Shown here: piece after piece, positions 17,065-27,730 of the stretch
Layout of the letters: every line of letters begins with the position of its first letter
Position numbering within the stretch: the stretch's first letter is position 1
Assembly: GCA_024330965.1 (NCBI GenBank)
Contig: JANDJL010000006.1
Span: 62,001 to 126,000 of the forward strand
Source of the DNA: Nitrospira sp.
GTDB lineage: Bacteria > Nitrospirota > Nitrospiria > Nitrospirales > Nitrospiraceae
Direction: 5' to 3'
Length of the DNA stretch: 64,000 bases
Made by a program: the position numbers and the translations under genes
Notes under the pieces: model-generated
What the model was told of the DNA's origin: nothing
The model's input: only the letters and a program-made list of their open reading frames with translations
Database searches by the model: none

Positions 17065-17943
17065 ATGCCAAGTCTCCAATCGCTCCGTCGCAAGATCGCA
17101 GCGTTCAAGAATACCCAGAAGATCACGAAGGCCATGAAAATGGTGGCCGCCGCGAAACTGAAACGCTCCCAGGACCGTATCCTGGCAGCCCGTCCCTACG
17201 CTCATAAAATGCGGGGCGTCTTGAGTAATTTAAGTCAACGGGTGAACCGCTCCGCCCATCCGCTCTTGCAGAAGCGTGAGGGGAAAAAAGTCGAAGTGTT
17301 CGTGGTGACGAGCGACCGCGGCTTGTGCGGAGGGTTCAACAGTAACATCGTGCGGCGGAGTATGGAGTTCGTGAAGCAGTGCGAAGCAAGGGGAATGGCG
17401 GTCCATCTGAGCATCGTCGGGCGAAAGGGGCGAGATTATTTTCGCCGTCGAGCGTGGCCGATTCGCCAAGAATGGACGGGGATTTTCGATAAGTTGAGTT
17501 TCGAGCATGCCATCGATATCGGAGGCGATCTCACCGATCATTTCATCCGTGGCACGTTCGATGAACTCTACGTCGTGTACAATGAGTTCAAGTCGGCGAT
17601 CCAGCAACGGGTGATCGTCGAGAAGCTTTTTCCTGTCGATGCGGCATCCGAGTTCGGTGTCGCGCCGGTCGAAGGCGCGGCGGGCGGCGGCTATCTCTAC
17701 GAGCCGGGGGAAGCGGAACTCTTGGACGTTCTGGTCCCCAAACATTTTCAAGTTCAAACCTATAGGATTCTCCTGGAATCGGCCGCGGCTGAGCACGGGG
17801 CACGCATGGCCGCCATGGACGGTGCGACACGCAATGCCGGGCAACTCATCAAAAAAGTCACGCTGTACTACAACAAGACTCGGCAAGCGGCGATCACCAA
17901 GGAATTGATGGATATCGTAGGAGGCGCGGAGGCCCTGAAGTAG
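17065..17943 (+). CDS. atpG: F1Fo ATP synthase subunit gamma
   Basis: 292 residues. The N-terminal RRKIAAFKNTQKITKAMKMV and C-terminal MAAMDGATRNAGQLIKKVTL helices of the gamma central shaft are intact, as is SDRGLCGGFNSNI in the middle. The gene lies 72 bases after atpA and 118 before atpD. It transmits rotation between the c-ring and the alpha/beta hexamer. Confidence 0.96.
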   Translation: MPSLQSLRRKIAAFKNTQKITKAMKMVAAAKLKRSQDRILAARPYAHKMRGVLSNLSQRVNRSAHPLLQKREGKKVEVFVVTSDRGLCGGFNSNIVRRSMEFVKQCEARGMAVHLSIVGRKGRDYFRRRAWPIRQEWTGIFDKLSFEHAIDIGGDLTDHFIRGTFDELYVVYNEFKSAIQQRVIVEKLFPVDAASEFGVAPVEGAAGGGYLYEPGEAELLDVLVPKHFQVQTYRILLESAAAEHGARMAAMDGATRNAGQLIKKVTLYYNKTRQAAITKELMDIVGGAEALK

Positions 17944-18058
17944 GGACTGTCACGAGCGCGTTTCGCTGCGCGCAAGCAGGAGAAACGGGTGAGCCTGAAG
18001 AATGGCTCGATTCGTGGGTCAAGGGGTGTGGCAATCAGACATCGCTTTGGAAAGGTGA

Positions 18059-19504
<1,446 letters not shown>

Positions 19505-19545
19505 AGGCCGAGGACGATATTACGGGTGCATAGCGGGAGAGAAAA

Positions 19546-19968
19546 ATGGCTGGGAAATTCCTCTTGGAAGTCGTCACGCCGGAAAAGTTGTTGTTGAGCC
19601 AGCAGGTGGACGAGGTCATCGCGCCGGGCCTGGAAGGCGACTTCGGGGTCCTGCCCGGGCATTGTCATTTCCTCTCGATGTTGCGGATTGGAGAGCTGCG
19701 GTATCGCGTCGGCGATCAAATTAACCATATGGCCGTGCTTTGGGGGTACGCCGAGGTAACGCCGACCAGGGTGACCGTCATGGCCGAGATCGCCGAAAAG
19801 GCGGAAGACATCGATGTGGAGCGCGCCACGGCCAAAGTGGAAGAAGCGGAACGTCGGCTCAAGCAGGGGGGCTTACCCTCCGATGTCAAAGAAGCTCAAA
19901 TCAGCCTGGAAAAAGCCCGTCTGCGGAAAAAAATTGCGGAGCGGGCCCGAAAGGTCTCCCGCGCCTAA
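19546..19968 (+). CDS. atpC: F1Fo ATP synthase subunit epsilon
   Basis: 140 residues; the N-terminal beta-sandwich is recognisable (FLLEVVTPEKLLLSQQVDEV, APGLEGDFGVLPGHCHFLS) and so is the C-terminal helical hairpin (DIDVERATAKVEEAERRLK). It couples F1 to the c-ring and inhibits ATP hydrolysis. It follows atpD by 41 bases with GCGGGAGAG upstream and closes the F1 cluster. Confidence 0.95.
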   Translation: MAGKFLLEVVTPEKLLLSQQVDEVIAPGLEGDFGVLPGHCHFLSMLRIGELRYRVGDQINHMAVLWGYAEVTPTRVTVMAEIAEKAEDIDVERATAKVEEAERRLKQGGLPSDVKEAQISLEKARLRKKIAERARKVSRA

Positions 19969-20150
19969 CCGCTCCTCTTTTAAGCCTGCGCCCGTCCGGC
20001 TTCGCCGTCTGGTTGTTCAAGCCTCATCCGTACCGTTCGTCCAATAACCAAACATGCGTTTCCGGTTGCGCGGCGATGCTGCCCTCGACGTAAGCTGATG
20101 ACAGCGTGTATCGGCTTGGGCCGGCCGTTCATGACGAGAGGAGGGCCTTC

Positions 20151-21101
20151 GTGATCACGGAGTTTGTTATCACGTCCGGCGAACAACCCAAACGGCTCGA
20201 CGTCTTTCTTGTCAACCGTGAGCGAGCCATCTCCCGCTCCGCGTTGCAGCGGCTGATCGAACTCGGTCGCATCCGAGTCAACCATGCCGCGGTGAAGCCG
20301 AGCCACAAAATCAAACCGGGCGATATCGTTACGATGGATATCCCCAAACCGGAACCTCTGGAACTCAAAGGAGAGGCCATTCCGCTTGAGGTCCTGTATG
20401 AAGATGAAGCCGTCCTGGTCCTCAATAAACCTGCGGGGATTGTCGTGCATCCGGCCCCTGGGAATTGGACTGGAACGTTGGTCAACGCCCTGCTGCATCA
20501 TTTCGACGTTTCGGGAGGGACCCTTTCCACCGTCGGGGGAAAAGAGCGACCTGGGCTCGTTCATCGTCTGGACAAGGAAACGTCGGGCATCATGGTCGTC
20601 GCAAAAACGGACCAGGCTCACCGGCATCTGGCCGCGCAATTTCAACGTCACACGATTACCCGCGTGTATGAAGCCTTGGTGTGGGGAGTTCCGAAAAACC
20701 CCCGTGGGGTGATTACCCTGGCGATCGGGCGGGACGTCAAAGAACGAAAAAAAATCTCGTCGAGGACTTCTCGGCCCAAGGAGTCAATTACGGAGTATCG
20801 AGTCGAGCGGCGCTACGGCAAACTGGCGGCCCATCTTCTGCTCTATCCTCGAACGGGCCGAACCCATCAATTGCGGGTTCATCTGCAGTCTCTGGGCCAC
20901 CCGATCTTGGGCGATCAGACGTACGGCGGCGCCAAAGTCAAAATGATCGGATGTCTCGCCGTTCCGCGCGTTATGCTCCATGCGAGAACCCTTGGATTCC
21001 ACCATCCCCTGACGGGGGACGTGAGAGAATTTACTCGCGGATATCCCAGCGACATGGAAGCCGTTGCCGAAGAGCTGGAGCGACTCGCGCGGGATAGCTG
21101 A
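20151..21101 (+). CDS. rluD: Pseudouridine synthase, RluD subfamily
   Basis: 316 residues from GTG 20151, chosen because GAGAGGAGGG (20135-20144) precedes it. An S4 RNA-binding domain (about 13-75, RLDVFLVNRERAISRSALQR) is followed by the catalytic domain with the HRLDKETSGIMVVAKT motif holding the catalytic Asp. Also typical are VLYEDEAVLVLNKPAGIVVH and PRTGRTHQLRVHLQSLGHPI. RluD makes pseudouridines in helix 69 of 23S rRNA. RluC-type specificity cannot be excluded. Confidence 0.9.
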   Translation: MITEFVITSGEQPKRLDVFLVNRERAISRSALQRLIELGRIRVNHAAVKPSHKIKPGDIVTMDIPKPEPLELKGEAIPLEVLYEDEAVLVLNKPAGIVVHPAPGNWTGTLVNALLHHFDVSGGTLSTVGGKERPGLVHRLDKETSGIMVVAKTDQAHRHLAAQFQRHTITRVYEALVWGVPKNPRGVITLAIGRDVKERKKISSRTSRPKESITEYRVERRYGKLAAHLLLYPRTGRTHQLRVHLQSLGHPILGDQTYGGAKVKMIGCLAVPRVMLHARTLGFHHPLTGDVREFTRGYPSDMEAVAEELERLARDS

Positions 21102-21135
21102 GCAAGACGCTTCGGTCACTGTGGAGGGGGGTCGG

Positions 21136-21555
21136 ATGCAGATCGGGGACGTGCTCGACGCCATCGGGGGGTTGGTATCGCGAATCAAAGACTATGCGGC
21201 CAAGCTACCCGCCATCGTCGATTTGTCGGTTGCGCCGACGGGGATCAAACCACCTCCGGACGCGGTTGAAACGTATGACGACCTGGTCACGCGTCTGCGC
21301 GCCAAGGTCGCCGGAACGCCGTACAAATGCCTGAATGCCCCGTTACTCGAATCCCTCGAAGCGTTTGAATCCGGAAAGTTGCTGGGGACGGTGCAACCGC
21401 TGTTATCAGTCCTGGATCAGATGCAACAAATGATCACGGACCGCGAGATCGAAGCACGGCCTATGGATGAGCGCCGCATCGACGAATACCGCAGGTCGCT
21501 TCGCAAAATCCTGCCCGGCAATAGGCCTGAACTGGAAGAGGCCGGAGGAGCATGA
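21136..21555 (+). CDS. Hypothetical helical protein
   Basis: 139 residues from the ATG at 21136 behind GTGGAGGGGGG. No family recognised. It is charged and predicted mostly helical: MQIGDVLDAIGGLVSRIKDY, YDDLVTRLRAKVAG, APLLESLEAFESGKL and ERRIDEYRRSLRKILPG. There is no signal peptide or membrane segment. It starts 34 bases after the rluD stop, so is probably co-transcribed with it. Confidence 0.6.
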   Translation: MQIGDVLDAIGGLVSRIKDYAAKLPAIVDLSVAPTGIKPPPDAVETYDDLVTRLRAKVAGTPYKCLNAPLLESLEAFESGKLLGTVQPLLSVLDQMQQMITDREIEARPMDERRIDEYRRSLRKILPGNRPELEEAGGA

Positions 21556-21584
21556 ACCGATACCTCGCGCGCGAGGCATCGTGA

Positions 21585-21764
21585 TCAATGCCCCATCTTC
21601 GGCCCGGCGGCATTCGCTCCTTGTGAGATGAGTGTGAACCGAACCGTGGACCGGCAGTGGGGGCACTTGGCACGGATGGTGGTGTCGTCCAGCATCTCAT
21701 AGTGTTCGGATGTCAGCCACATCAATCGAAAGCATTTCGGACACGTGCGGACTTGCGTTGACAT
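21585..21764 (-). CDS. Small zinc-ribbon protein (59 residues)
   Basis: The minus-strand frame starts with ATG at 21764, preceded by GAGGAAC at a good distance, and stops with TGA at 21585. The product MSTQVRTCPKCFRLMWLTSE... has two CxxC pairs, CPKC at 8-11 and CPHC at 34-37, spaced as in a zinc ribbon. It is the only coding content between the hypothetical gene and the acetyltransferase. Function unknown; it may bind nucleic acid or protein. Confidence 0.65.
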   Translation of the reverse strand: MSTQVRTCPKCFRLMWLTSEHYEMLDDTTIRAKCPHCRSTVRFTLISQGANAAGPKMGH

Positions 21765-21825
21765 GATGTTCCTCGTACACTCCTCCCGGCGATTGTCGCG
21801 TGTGCGGAAGATAATCTAGTACAAG

Positions 21826-22257
21826 ATGAAAGCGACCCTCAAGCCCGCAATTCTCTATTCAGACGATAGTCCACCCGGAGTGGATCAACTGGTCCGTCTC
21901 TTTCATCAGGCTCCATGGGCCAAGGATCGGACGACCGAAGATGCCGAGGAAATGCTTCGTCATACCGACCTCGCCATCTGCGCGTGGGACCGCGAACGTT
22001 TGGTCGGATTCGGCCGCGTCTTGACGGATTTTGTGTATCGAGCCACGATCTGGGATGTCATCGTCGATCGGGCATACCAGAAACAAGGAATCGGATCAGA
22101 AATTGTTCGACGAATTCTGGGTCATCCTCGATTGCGGAGGGTCGAACTCTTTTGGCTGTGCACGAGGCGCCCCGGCTTCTATGAAAAACTGGGATTCAGC
22201 TCCCAAGAACAGACGGGGATGGCCTGGGCTCGGAAGACCCACGCTCGCCAGGAGTGA
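21826..22257 (+). CDS. GNAT-family N-acetyltransferase
   Basis: 143 residues. The GNAT core is visible: RLVGFGRVLTDFVYRATIWDV is strands 3-4, VDRAYQKQGIGSEIVRRIL is the acetyl-CoA motif A (Q/RxxGxG/A), and WLCTRRPGFYEKLGF is the C-terminal motif B. Substrate unknown. Start ATG at 21826. The gene converges on the outer-membrane protein gene. Confidence 0.85.
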   Translation: MKATLKPAILYSDDSPPGVDQLVRLFHQAPWAKDRTTEDAEEMLRHTDLAICAWDRERLVGFGRVLTDFVYRATIWDVIVDRAYQKQGIGSEIVRRILGHPRLRRVELFWLCTRRPGFYEKLGFSSQEQTGMAWARKTHARQE

Positions 22258-22335
22258 TCGATGATCAAGGAAAAGACCTCGCGGCTGTGGTTTTCGACAA
22301 GAGATCACTTCCCGCGAATATGAAGGAGTGGGCCT

Positions 22336-23013
22336 CTAAAAGAAGGCCTTCACGCCGAAAAGGAACCCGAAGGAGGAGAGGTTCCAGTCGTTGGTTCGGA
22401 ACCGTTCGTCGATGTGCGCGTGGCCGTCATTTCGCTTGTAGGCCCATTCGGCATTGAGAGCCAGGTTCCTGTTCATCAGATAATCCACCCCCCACCCCAG
22501 CCTCCAGGCAAACGTATTGCTGGGGCTGATTTCGGCAGGCACCGCTTCACTGAAGCTGTTCACGTTCACGCCGAAACTCATGTTGACGTAGGGGATGAAC
22601 GATCCCAATTTCACGGGGCGCAGCTCGATCGTTGGAAGCACCGACACGGTATGTTGACTTCCCACATCCAAGGATAACCGTCGATTCTCGACATCCACGC
22701 CGTGTCGCTCCCACTCCACCATCATCCCTACCAGGAACCAACGGTTCACACTGTACAAGGCCTGAATGTTGACAAGCGGGCCGATCCCGGCTGAGCCTCT
22801 ATCGAAGCCTGCGATGCCGACCACGTCGTGCGAAAGGGATTGTGTCGGGACGGCGAAGCCGGCTCGAGCCCCCAGGACCCACGTCTTCGGCTGGATCCCT
22901 CCAAATGATTGAAAACCCTCGGCGGCCAGAAGCCGCTCGCTCGGAGCCAGTACGCCCACCACGCTGACGCACAGGAACGCCACAAGCCATGAGGGTTGAC
23001 GTTCGACTCTCAT
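22336..23013 (-). CDS. Outer-membrane beta-barrel protein
   Basis: 225 residues from the ATG at 23013, which has a near-perfect site GGAAAGGAGGAATCGTCAG upstream. The signal peptide ends near ERLLAAE. The mature part alternates strands such as WVLGARAGFAVPTQ, FLVGMMVEWERHGVDV, HTVSVLPTIELRPVKLG and RLGWGVDYLMNRNLALNAEW, and ends in an aromatic residue (FGFLFGVKAFF), the usual BAM signal. It fits the small OmpW/OprF-like barrel class (OMP_b-brl). Cargo unknown. It lies beside the metal-transporter operon, same strand, about 185 bases downstream. Confidence 0.8.
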   Translation of the reverse strand: MRVERQPSWLVAFLCVSVVGVLAPSERLLAAEGFQSFGGIQPKTWVLGARAGFAVPTQSLSHDVVGIAGFDRGSAGIGPLVNIQALYSVNRWFLVGMMVEWERHGVDVENRRLSLDVGSQHTVSVLPTIELRPVKLGSFIPYVNMSFGVNVNSFSEAVPAEISPSNTFAWRLGWGVDYLMNRNLALNAEWAYKRNDGHAHIDERFRTNDWNLSSFGFLFGVKAFF

Positions 23014-23197
23014 CTGACGATTCCTCCTTTCCGGCGTGACCACACGTCGATCGAAACGGCAGGTTCCTTGTCGCATAATTCGCCGGAATGGTCAAATCTC
23101 GATTCTCCCATCTTGCTGTACTGGCCTCCAGGCTCATTGGCGGATGGTGCCGGGTCGTCGAGAGGAGAGAAGGACAACAATCTGAGGCGGGAGAGCA

Positions 23198-24025
23198 TCA
23201 ACAGAGATGGTTGGAACTGATTCTCCGTCTTTTCGGTGAGATCAAGAGCGAGAAAAAAAACACCGCCGTCGCCAGCAGGACAATCGATGGGCCGGAGGGG
23301 ATATCCCACACCGTAGAGACGATGACGCCCGTCACGGCTGTCGCGGTTCCGATGATTACCGAGTACAGGGTGAGCGTTGTCAGGCTGTGTGTGAGCTGAT
23401 AGGCCGTCGAGGCGGGGATGAGGATCATGGCGAATACCAAAATGGCGCCGACGGTCTTGAGCGCGACCACAACGGTGAGCGCTACCAGCGTCAGCAGAAG
23501 GAAAAAAATTCGGCGTGCCGGAACACCCGAGGCTTCCGCCATCTCTTGGTCGAAGGCGATGAAAAATAGTTCTTTCCAGAACGCGATCAGAAGGCCGAGC
23601 ACCAGGGTGGCCAACCCTCCGAGGAGGAACAATTCCTCACCAGTCACTGAGAGCACGCTGCCGAACAAATAGCCGTACACTTCGGCGTTGTATGTTTTCA
23701 TCAGGCCGATGAATACGATGGCCATCGCCATGGTGGCCGTGTACAGAATGCCGATCGACACATCCAGTTTCATCCGGCCCTGCTCCTCAAGCCATCCCGT
23801 GATCCAGACGGTCGCCACGCCGAACGTGATGGCTACCAAGAGGGGAGGCCATCCCATGAGATACCCTAAAGTCACGCCGGCAAACGCTGCGTGTGAGGTT
23901 CCGGCTCCCACGAACGCCAGACCGCGCAGCACGACGAAGACGCCGATCAGCGAGCACAGGCCTCCCACCATTGCCGCGGCAAGAAGGGATCGCTGCATGA
24001 AATCGTATGCAAACAGTTCCAGCAT
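23198..24025 (-). CDS. znuB: Metal ABC transporter permease, ZnuB/MntB family
   Basis: 275 residues with about eight hydrophobic segments. The family start LELFAYDFMQRSLLAAAMVGGLCSLIGVFVVLRG is typical, as are LAFVGAGTSHAAFAGV and LALKTVGAILVFAMILIPASTAYQL-like stretches. It forms the membrane channel with the ATPase at 24049-24882 and the binding protein at 24896-25861. The order A-C-B on the minus strand, with 23 and 13 bases between genes, indicates one operon. Zinc is the most likely cargo, manganese possible. Confidence 0.87.
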   Translation of the reverse strand: MLELFAYDFMQRSLLAAAMVGGLCSLIGVFVVLRGLAFVGAGTSHAAFAGVTLGYLMGWPPLLVAITFGVATVWITGWLEEQGRMKLDVSIGILYTATMAMAIVFIGLMKTYNAEVYGYLFGSVLSVTGEELFLLGGLATLVLGLLIAFWKELFFIAFDQEMAEASGVPARRIFFLLLTLVALTVVVALKTVGAILVFAMILIPASTAYQLTHSLTTLTLYSVIIGTATAVTGVIVSTVWDIPSGPSIVLLATAVFFFSLLISPKRRRISSNHLC

Positions 24026-24048
24026 CAGATCGATCGGTTCATGTCGAT

Positions 24049-24882
24049 TCAGTGGGAATGATGATGATAGTCTCCGACAATGACCAGGTCCTTGTCGGAA
24101 ATGACCAGGCCTTTTCCATAGACCTGTTCGAGGATGTTCGGTTGGAGCACATCGGCGGGGGGGCCCGCCGCGTAGAGGCGGGTTTTGAGGAGGACAAGGC
24201 GATCAACCCGCGATCGGATCATATTGATATCGTGCGTAATCAGCAGGACCGTCAATCCCAACGTCTCGTGCAGATGTTGAATCAGCTCGATGACGTTATG
24301 CTGCATGGGAAGGTCCAGTCCCGTCGTCGGTTCATCCAGCAAGAGGACCTTCGGCTGTTGGGCCAAGGCCCTCGCGATGAACACGCGCTGCTGTTGGCCT
24401 CCCGACAAATGACCCAACGCGGTGTCCTTATACCGTTCCATGGCGACGAGAGCCAGCGACTCCATGGCGATCCGGCGGTCCTGTGGTCCGGGACGGTGAA
24501 ACAAACCCAACGCGCCGTATCGACCCATCATCACCGTCTCGAAGACGGTGACCGGAAAGTTACGATCCACGACGCCTTTCTGGGGAAGATACCCGATCTT
24601 CGCCCGGTGGCGGCATCGGAGTTCTTGGCAGGCACAATCGAAGATATGGAGCTGCCCCTTGATCGGCGGAAGCAGTCCGAGCACCGCCCGGCACAGGGTG
24701 GTCTTGCCGGATCCGTTTGGGCCGATGACGCCGACGAACTCACCGGCTTCAATGGAAAGAGTGATGTCTTCCAGCGCCGTCACGCCGGGGAATCCGAATG
24801 AGGCATGGTCAAATCGGATAATTGGCGGACGAGCCCCTATCGGCATCGACTGCTGCTCTTTTTCATGTTGAGGGAAGAGCAT
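24049..24882 (-). CDS. znuC: Metal ABC transporter ATP-binding protein
   Basis: 277 residues with Walker A GPNGSGKTT, signature LSGGQQQR, Walker B KVLLLDEPTTGLD and switch His in TVLLITHDI. The ZnuC/MntA-like pattern MMGRYGALGLFHRPGPQDRR is present. It carries an His-rich tail (DYHHHSH), common in metal-transport ATPases. It energises the importer with ZnuA and ZnuB. Confidence 0.9.
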   Translation of the reverse strand: MLFPQHEKEQQSMPIGARPPIIRFDHASFGFPGVTALEDITLSIEAGEFVGVIGPNGSGKTTLCRAVLGLLPPIKGQLHIFDCACQELRCRHRAKIGYLPQKGVVDRNFPVTVFETVMMGRYGALGLFHRPGPQDRRIAMESLALVAMERYKDTALGHLSGGQQQRVFIARALAQQPKVLLLDEPTTGLDLPMQHNVIELIQHLHETLGLTVLLITHDINMIRSRVDRLVLLKTRLYAAGPPADVLQPNILEQVYGKGLVISDKDLVIVGDYHHHSH

Positions 24883-24895
24883 CGCGAGAAGAGAG

Positions 24896-25861
24896 CTAGT
24901 GCTCCAGAGCGTCGGCTAATTTCAGCACATTATAGCGGAGCATGTCGAGGTAGGATTCGGTACCCGGCAAGCCTCCGGGCAGGGTGGTCAAGATGACGAC
25001 GCGCGCTCCCGTTTCTTTTGAGAGGAGGTCGGGGATCCGTTGACTCAACTGAATTTCAGAGGCGATGACCTTCAGCCGATCTTTTCTTATCTTGCCGATC
25101 AGGTGCTGGACATGAAGGGCGGACGGTTCCGTCCCCGAGTGAATCTGAATCGTCGCCGCAATCTCAAATCCGAACCGTTTGGCGAGATACGGCCATGCGG
25201 GATGATGTGCGACGATGCGCCGGTCCGTCAGTCGGCCGACGCGATCCAAGAGGTCGCCTCGAAGCCGATCCATCTGTTCACGATAGGCGGCAAGATTCCG
25301 CCGGTATTCGTCCGCATGGACGGGATCAACCTCGATCAAGGCATCGGCGATGTGCCGCAGCATAATTTCGACGTTGTCAGGATCCATCCAAATGTGGGGA
25401 TTCCCTTGCGCAAGAGGCGCACCGTCTCCGTGCCGCGTATCGTGAGGGTCACTCGAATCATCGCGGATCAAGGGGACTCCCCGGGAAGTGGTCACGACTC
25501 GAAGGGACGGGCTTCCCGCATTTTTCACCAGCGAGCCGACCCACACTTCGAGGCCGAGGCCGATTTCGAATAACAGCCGTGCGTTGCGCACCGCAACCAA
25601 ATCCGTGGGCTTGGGTGAGTACGTGTGTTCATTTTCCAATCCCGTGAGCAACGATTTCACGCGAACGCGGGAGCGTCCGACTTGCTCGGTCAGATCTTTC
25701 AGCACGGGAATGGTTGTCACGACCTCGATGGGATCTTGAGCCCTCGCAACCGAAGTTCCGTCCGTCAATCCGACCAGAAAGCCGACCAGGACGAATGGAA
25801 TAAGGAACGAAACCGATAATCGCTGATGCCGAAGCCGCGACATGGGGGAGGACGGTAACAT
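24896..25861 (-). CDS. znuA: Metal ABC transporter substrate-binding protein
   Basis: 321 residues; the signal peptide ends near VARAQ. Metal ligands of the cluster A-I binding proteins are visible: His in LENEHTYSPKPTD, His in GNPHIWMDP, His in RIVAHHPAWPYLAKRFG and a late acid in AS-EIQLS. Between the first two is a short His/Asp-rich loop, DPHDTRHGDG, which in zinc-specific members helps scavenge zinc. The start at ATG 25861 follows CAGG; a second ATG at 25843 is possible. No clear Zur box was found in the 154-base gap to anmK. Confidence 0.87.
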   Translation of the reverse strand: MLPSSPMSRLRHQRLSVSFLIPFVLVGFLVGLTDGTSVARAQDPIEVVTTIPVLKDLTEQVGRSRVRVKSLLTGLENEHTYSPKPTDLVAVRNARLLFEIGLGLEVWVGSLVKNAGSPSLRVVTTSRGVPLIRDDSSDPHDTRHGDGAPLAQGNPHIWMDPDNVEIMLRHIADALIEVDPVHADEYRRNLAAYREQMDRLRGDLLDRVGRLTDRRIVAHHPAWPYLAKRFGFEIAATIQIHSGTEPSALHVQHLIGKIRKDRLKVIASEIQLSQRIPDLLSKETGARVVILTTLPGGLPGTESYLDMLRYNVLKLADALEH

Positions 25862-26015
25862 CCGACCTGAAGGATGTCAACGCAGACGTATCTGAGCGGG
25901 CGTCTCTTAGTTGTTTGTCGTGCAAAGGATTGCTTGACCATCCGGCGGAGTTTCATTAGCGTAACGGCGTGGACACGACGACTCGGAGATCGGTTGGAGA
26001 AAGGGTGGCGTCATC

Positions 26016-27206
26016 GTGAACGTCATCGGACTGATGTCGGGGACTTCCGGTGACGGAGTTGATGCAGCGTTGGTAGAGATCCGGCGCAGGAAGTCCGGAC
26101 TTCGCGTCAAAATGATCGCGTTCTACCCGCTTCCTTACCCGAGATCACTCCAACAGCGGATTTTGGCAGCTTCCGTCGCGGGGACCGTCGCGGAGGTGTG
26201 CCATCTCAACGTGCTGTTGGGAGAATGGTTCGCCAATGCGGCGTTGGGAGTGATCCGCGCCGCGTCGTTACAGCCGAAAGACATCGACCTGATCGGATCG
26301 CATGGTCAGACCGTGCACCACCTTCCGTACGGAATCAAGGATGCCGGAGTCGGAGCCATTCGCTCAACCCTTCAAATTGCGGAGCCCGCCGTCATCGCGG
26401 AACGGACCGGTATTACCACCATCGCCGATTTTCGCCCCCGTGACATGGCTGCCGGTGGACAGGGAGCACCGCTGACGCCAGCGGTCCATGCGCTGCTGTT
26501 CCGGCATTCACGTCGGGCTCGGCTGATCGTCAATTTGGGGGGCATCAGTAACGTGACCTATTTGCCGAGAGGGACGGGATGTGAGGGGATCGTCGCGTTC
26601 GATACCGGTCCGGCCAACATGGTGCTGGACGGGCTCATGGCGTGGAGCACCAACGGACGGGTGGCGATGGACCGTGAAGGACGATTGGCCGCCCGAGGGC
26701 GGGTTGACGGCAGATTGCTAGCCAAGCTGCTTGCTCATCCCTACCTGTCCCAGCCTCCTCCCAAATCCACCGGCCGTGAGGTGTTCGGAGCCAAGATGAT
26801 CGACGAATTGACGGCGATGCCGCAGGCGCAACGGTTGACGATCGAGGACCTGCTGGCGACATGCAGTCGATGGACTGCTGAAGCGGTCGGAACGGTTCGG
26901 CGGTGGATTACGGGGGGAATCGATGAAGTCATCGTCGGCGGGGGAGGAGTGCGAAATCGAGCCATTATGCATCATCTCGCCGACGTATTTGCGCCGACGC
27001 CGGTAGCGCCGTTCGAATCGTATGGATGGGACAGCAAGGCCTTCGAGGCGGTGGCCTTTGCCGTCTTGGGCTATCAAACGGCGACGGATCAATATGGGAA
27101 CGTGCCATCGGTGACCGGCGCGGCGCATCCTCGTTTGTTGGGCTGTATCGTTCCCAGTGGGCCGGGATGGATGGAACGTTTGCGATCCCGAGCCGGAAAG
27201 AAGTGA
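26016..27206 (+). CDS. anmK: Anhydro-N-acetylmuramic acid kinase
   Basis: 396 residues from GTG 26016, with GGAGAAAGGGTGGCG upstream. Motifs: GLMSGTSGDGVDAALVEI (the phosphate-binding loop), GSHGQTVHHLPYG, VAFDTGPANMVLDGLM and VIVGGGGVRNRAIM. AnmK phosphorylates and opens anhydro-MurNAc released by lytic transglycosylases, recycling peptidoglycan. The lytic transglycosylase at 61947-62963 could supply its substrate, though the two are far apart. Length is normal. Confidence 0.93.
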   Translation: MNVIGLMSGTSGDGVDAALVEIRRRKSGLRVKMIAFYPLPYPRSLQQRILAASVAGTVAEVCHLNVLLGEWFANAALGVIRAASLQPKDIDLIGSHGQTVHHLPYGIKDAGVGAIRSTLQIAEPAVIAERTGITTIADFRPRDMAAGGQGAPLTPAVHALLFRHSRRARLIVNLGGISNVTYLPRGTGCEGIVAFDTGPANMVLDGLMAWSTNGRVAMDREGRLAARGRVDGRLLAKLLAHPYLSQPPPKSTGREVFGAKMIDELTAMPQAQRLTIEDLLATCSRWTAEAVGTVRRWITGGIDEVIVGGGGVRNRAIMHHLADVFAPTPVAPFESYGWDSKAFEAVAFAVLGYQTATDQYGNVPSVTGAAHPRLLGCIVPSGPGWMERLRSRAGKK

Positions 27207-27212
27207 CCGGCG

Positions 27213-27728
27213 ATGAAAGATCTTGTCATAGGGGGAGCTGCGGTGGCTGTTGCTGTTGTGTGGTGGCTCGTCGTTCGATCGAAGGCGTCGGGCGGCTCGG
27301 CGGCCGGGTTTACGTTGCCGGCCGAGGCGGTCGTCACCGCCCAGCCCTTGCTGACAAACGAAGAGAGTTCGTTCTACAACCGATTACGGATTGCGATTCA
27401 AGACCGGTATCTCATTTTGGCCCATGTTCCTCTCCGGGTGTTTGTCTCTGTCGATGTGTCGGGGAAAAATCGATCCCGGATTCTCAAACAGCTCGTGTTG
27501 ACGCGAGTCGATTTTGCGCTGGTGCATCCGGGCTCGCGGCATGTGGAGCACGTCGTGCTGCTCGATGGAGAGCCTCCCAATACGGCTCAGCACGATCGCC
27601 ATCATGTCGTGGAGTCGCTCATGGCCGCCGCGGGCATCAAGGTGACTAAGGCACGATCGACTCGCTCGTACACCATTCCTGAACTGCTCGATCTCCTAGG
27701 GCTTTCCGATGAGGAGCCGGCGTCGTGA
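27213..27728 (+). CDS. DUF2726-family protein with N-terminal membrane anchor
   Basis: 171 residues. Residues 4-21 form one membrane helix (LVIGGAAVAVAVVWWLVV). The rest resembles DUF2726: LLTNEESSFYNRLRIAI, VFVSVDVSGK, TRVDFALVHPGSRHVEHVVLLD. This fold looks like a restriction-endonuclease-like core (a nuclease-like D...D pattern), but activity is unproven. The start is six bases after the anmK stop, so it belongs to the same transcript. Confidence 0.7.
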   Translation: MKDLVIGGAAVAVAVVWWLVVRSKASGGSAAGFTLPAEAVVTAQPLLTNEESSFYNRLRIAIQDRYLILAHVPLRVFVSVDVSGKNRSRILKQLVLTRVDFALVHPGSRHVEHVVLLDGEPPNTAQHDRHHVVESLMAAAGIKVTKARSTRSYTIPELLDLLGLSDEEPAS

Positions 27729-27730
27729 GA

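Noticed and set aside
25843..25880. TTGACA-like -35 on the minus strand before znuA
   Set aside because: A matching -10 would overlap the start codon, and its bases (TACCGT) match poorly. Not reported as a promoter.
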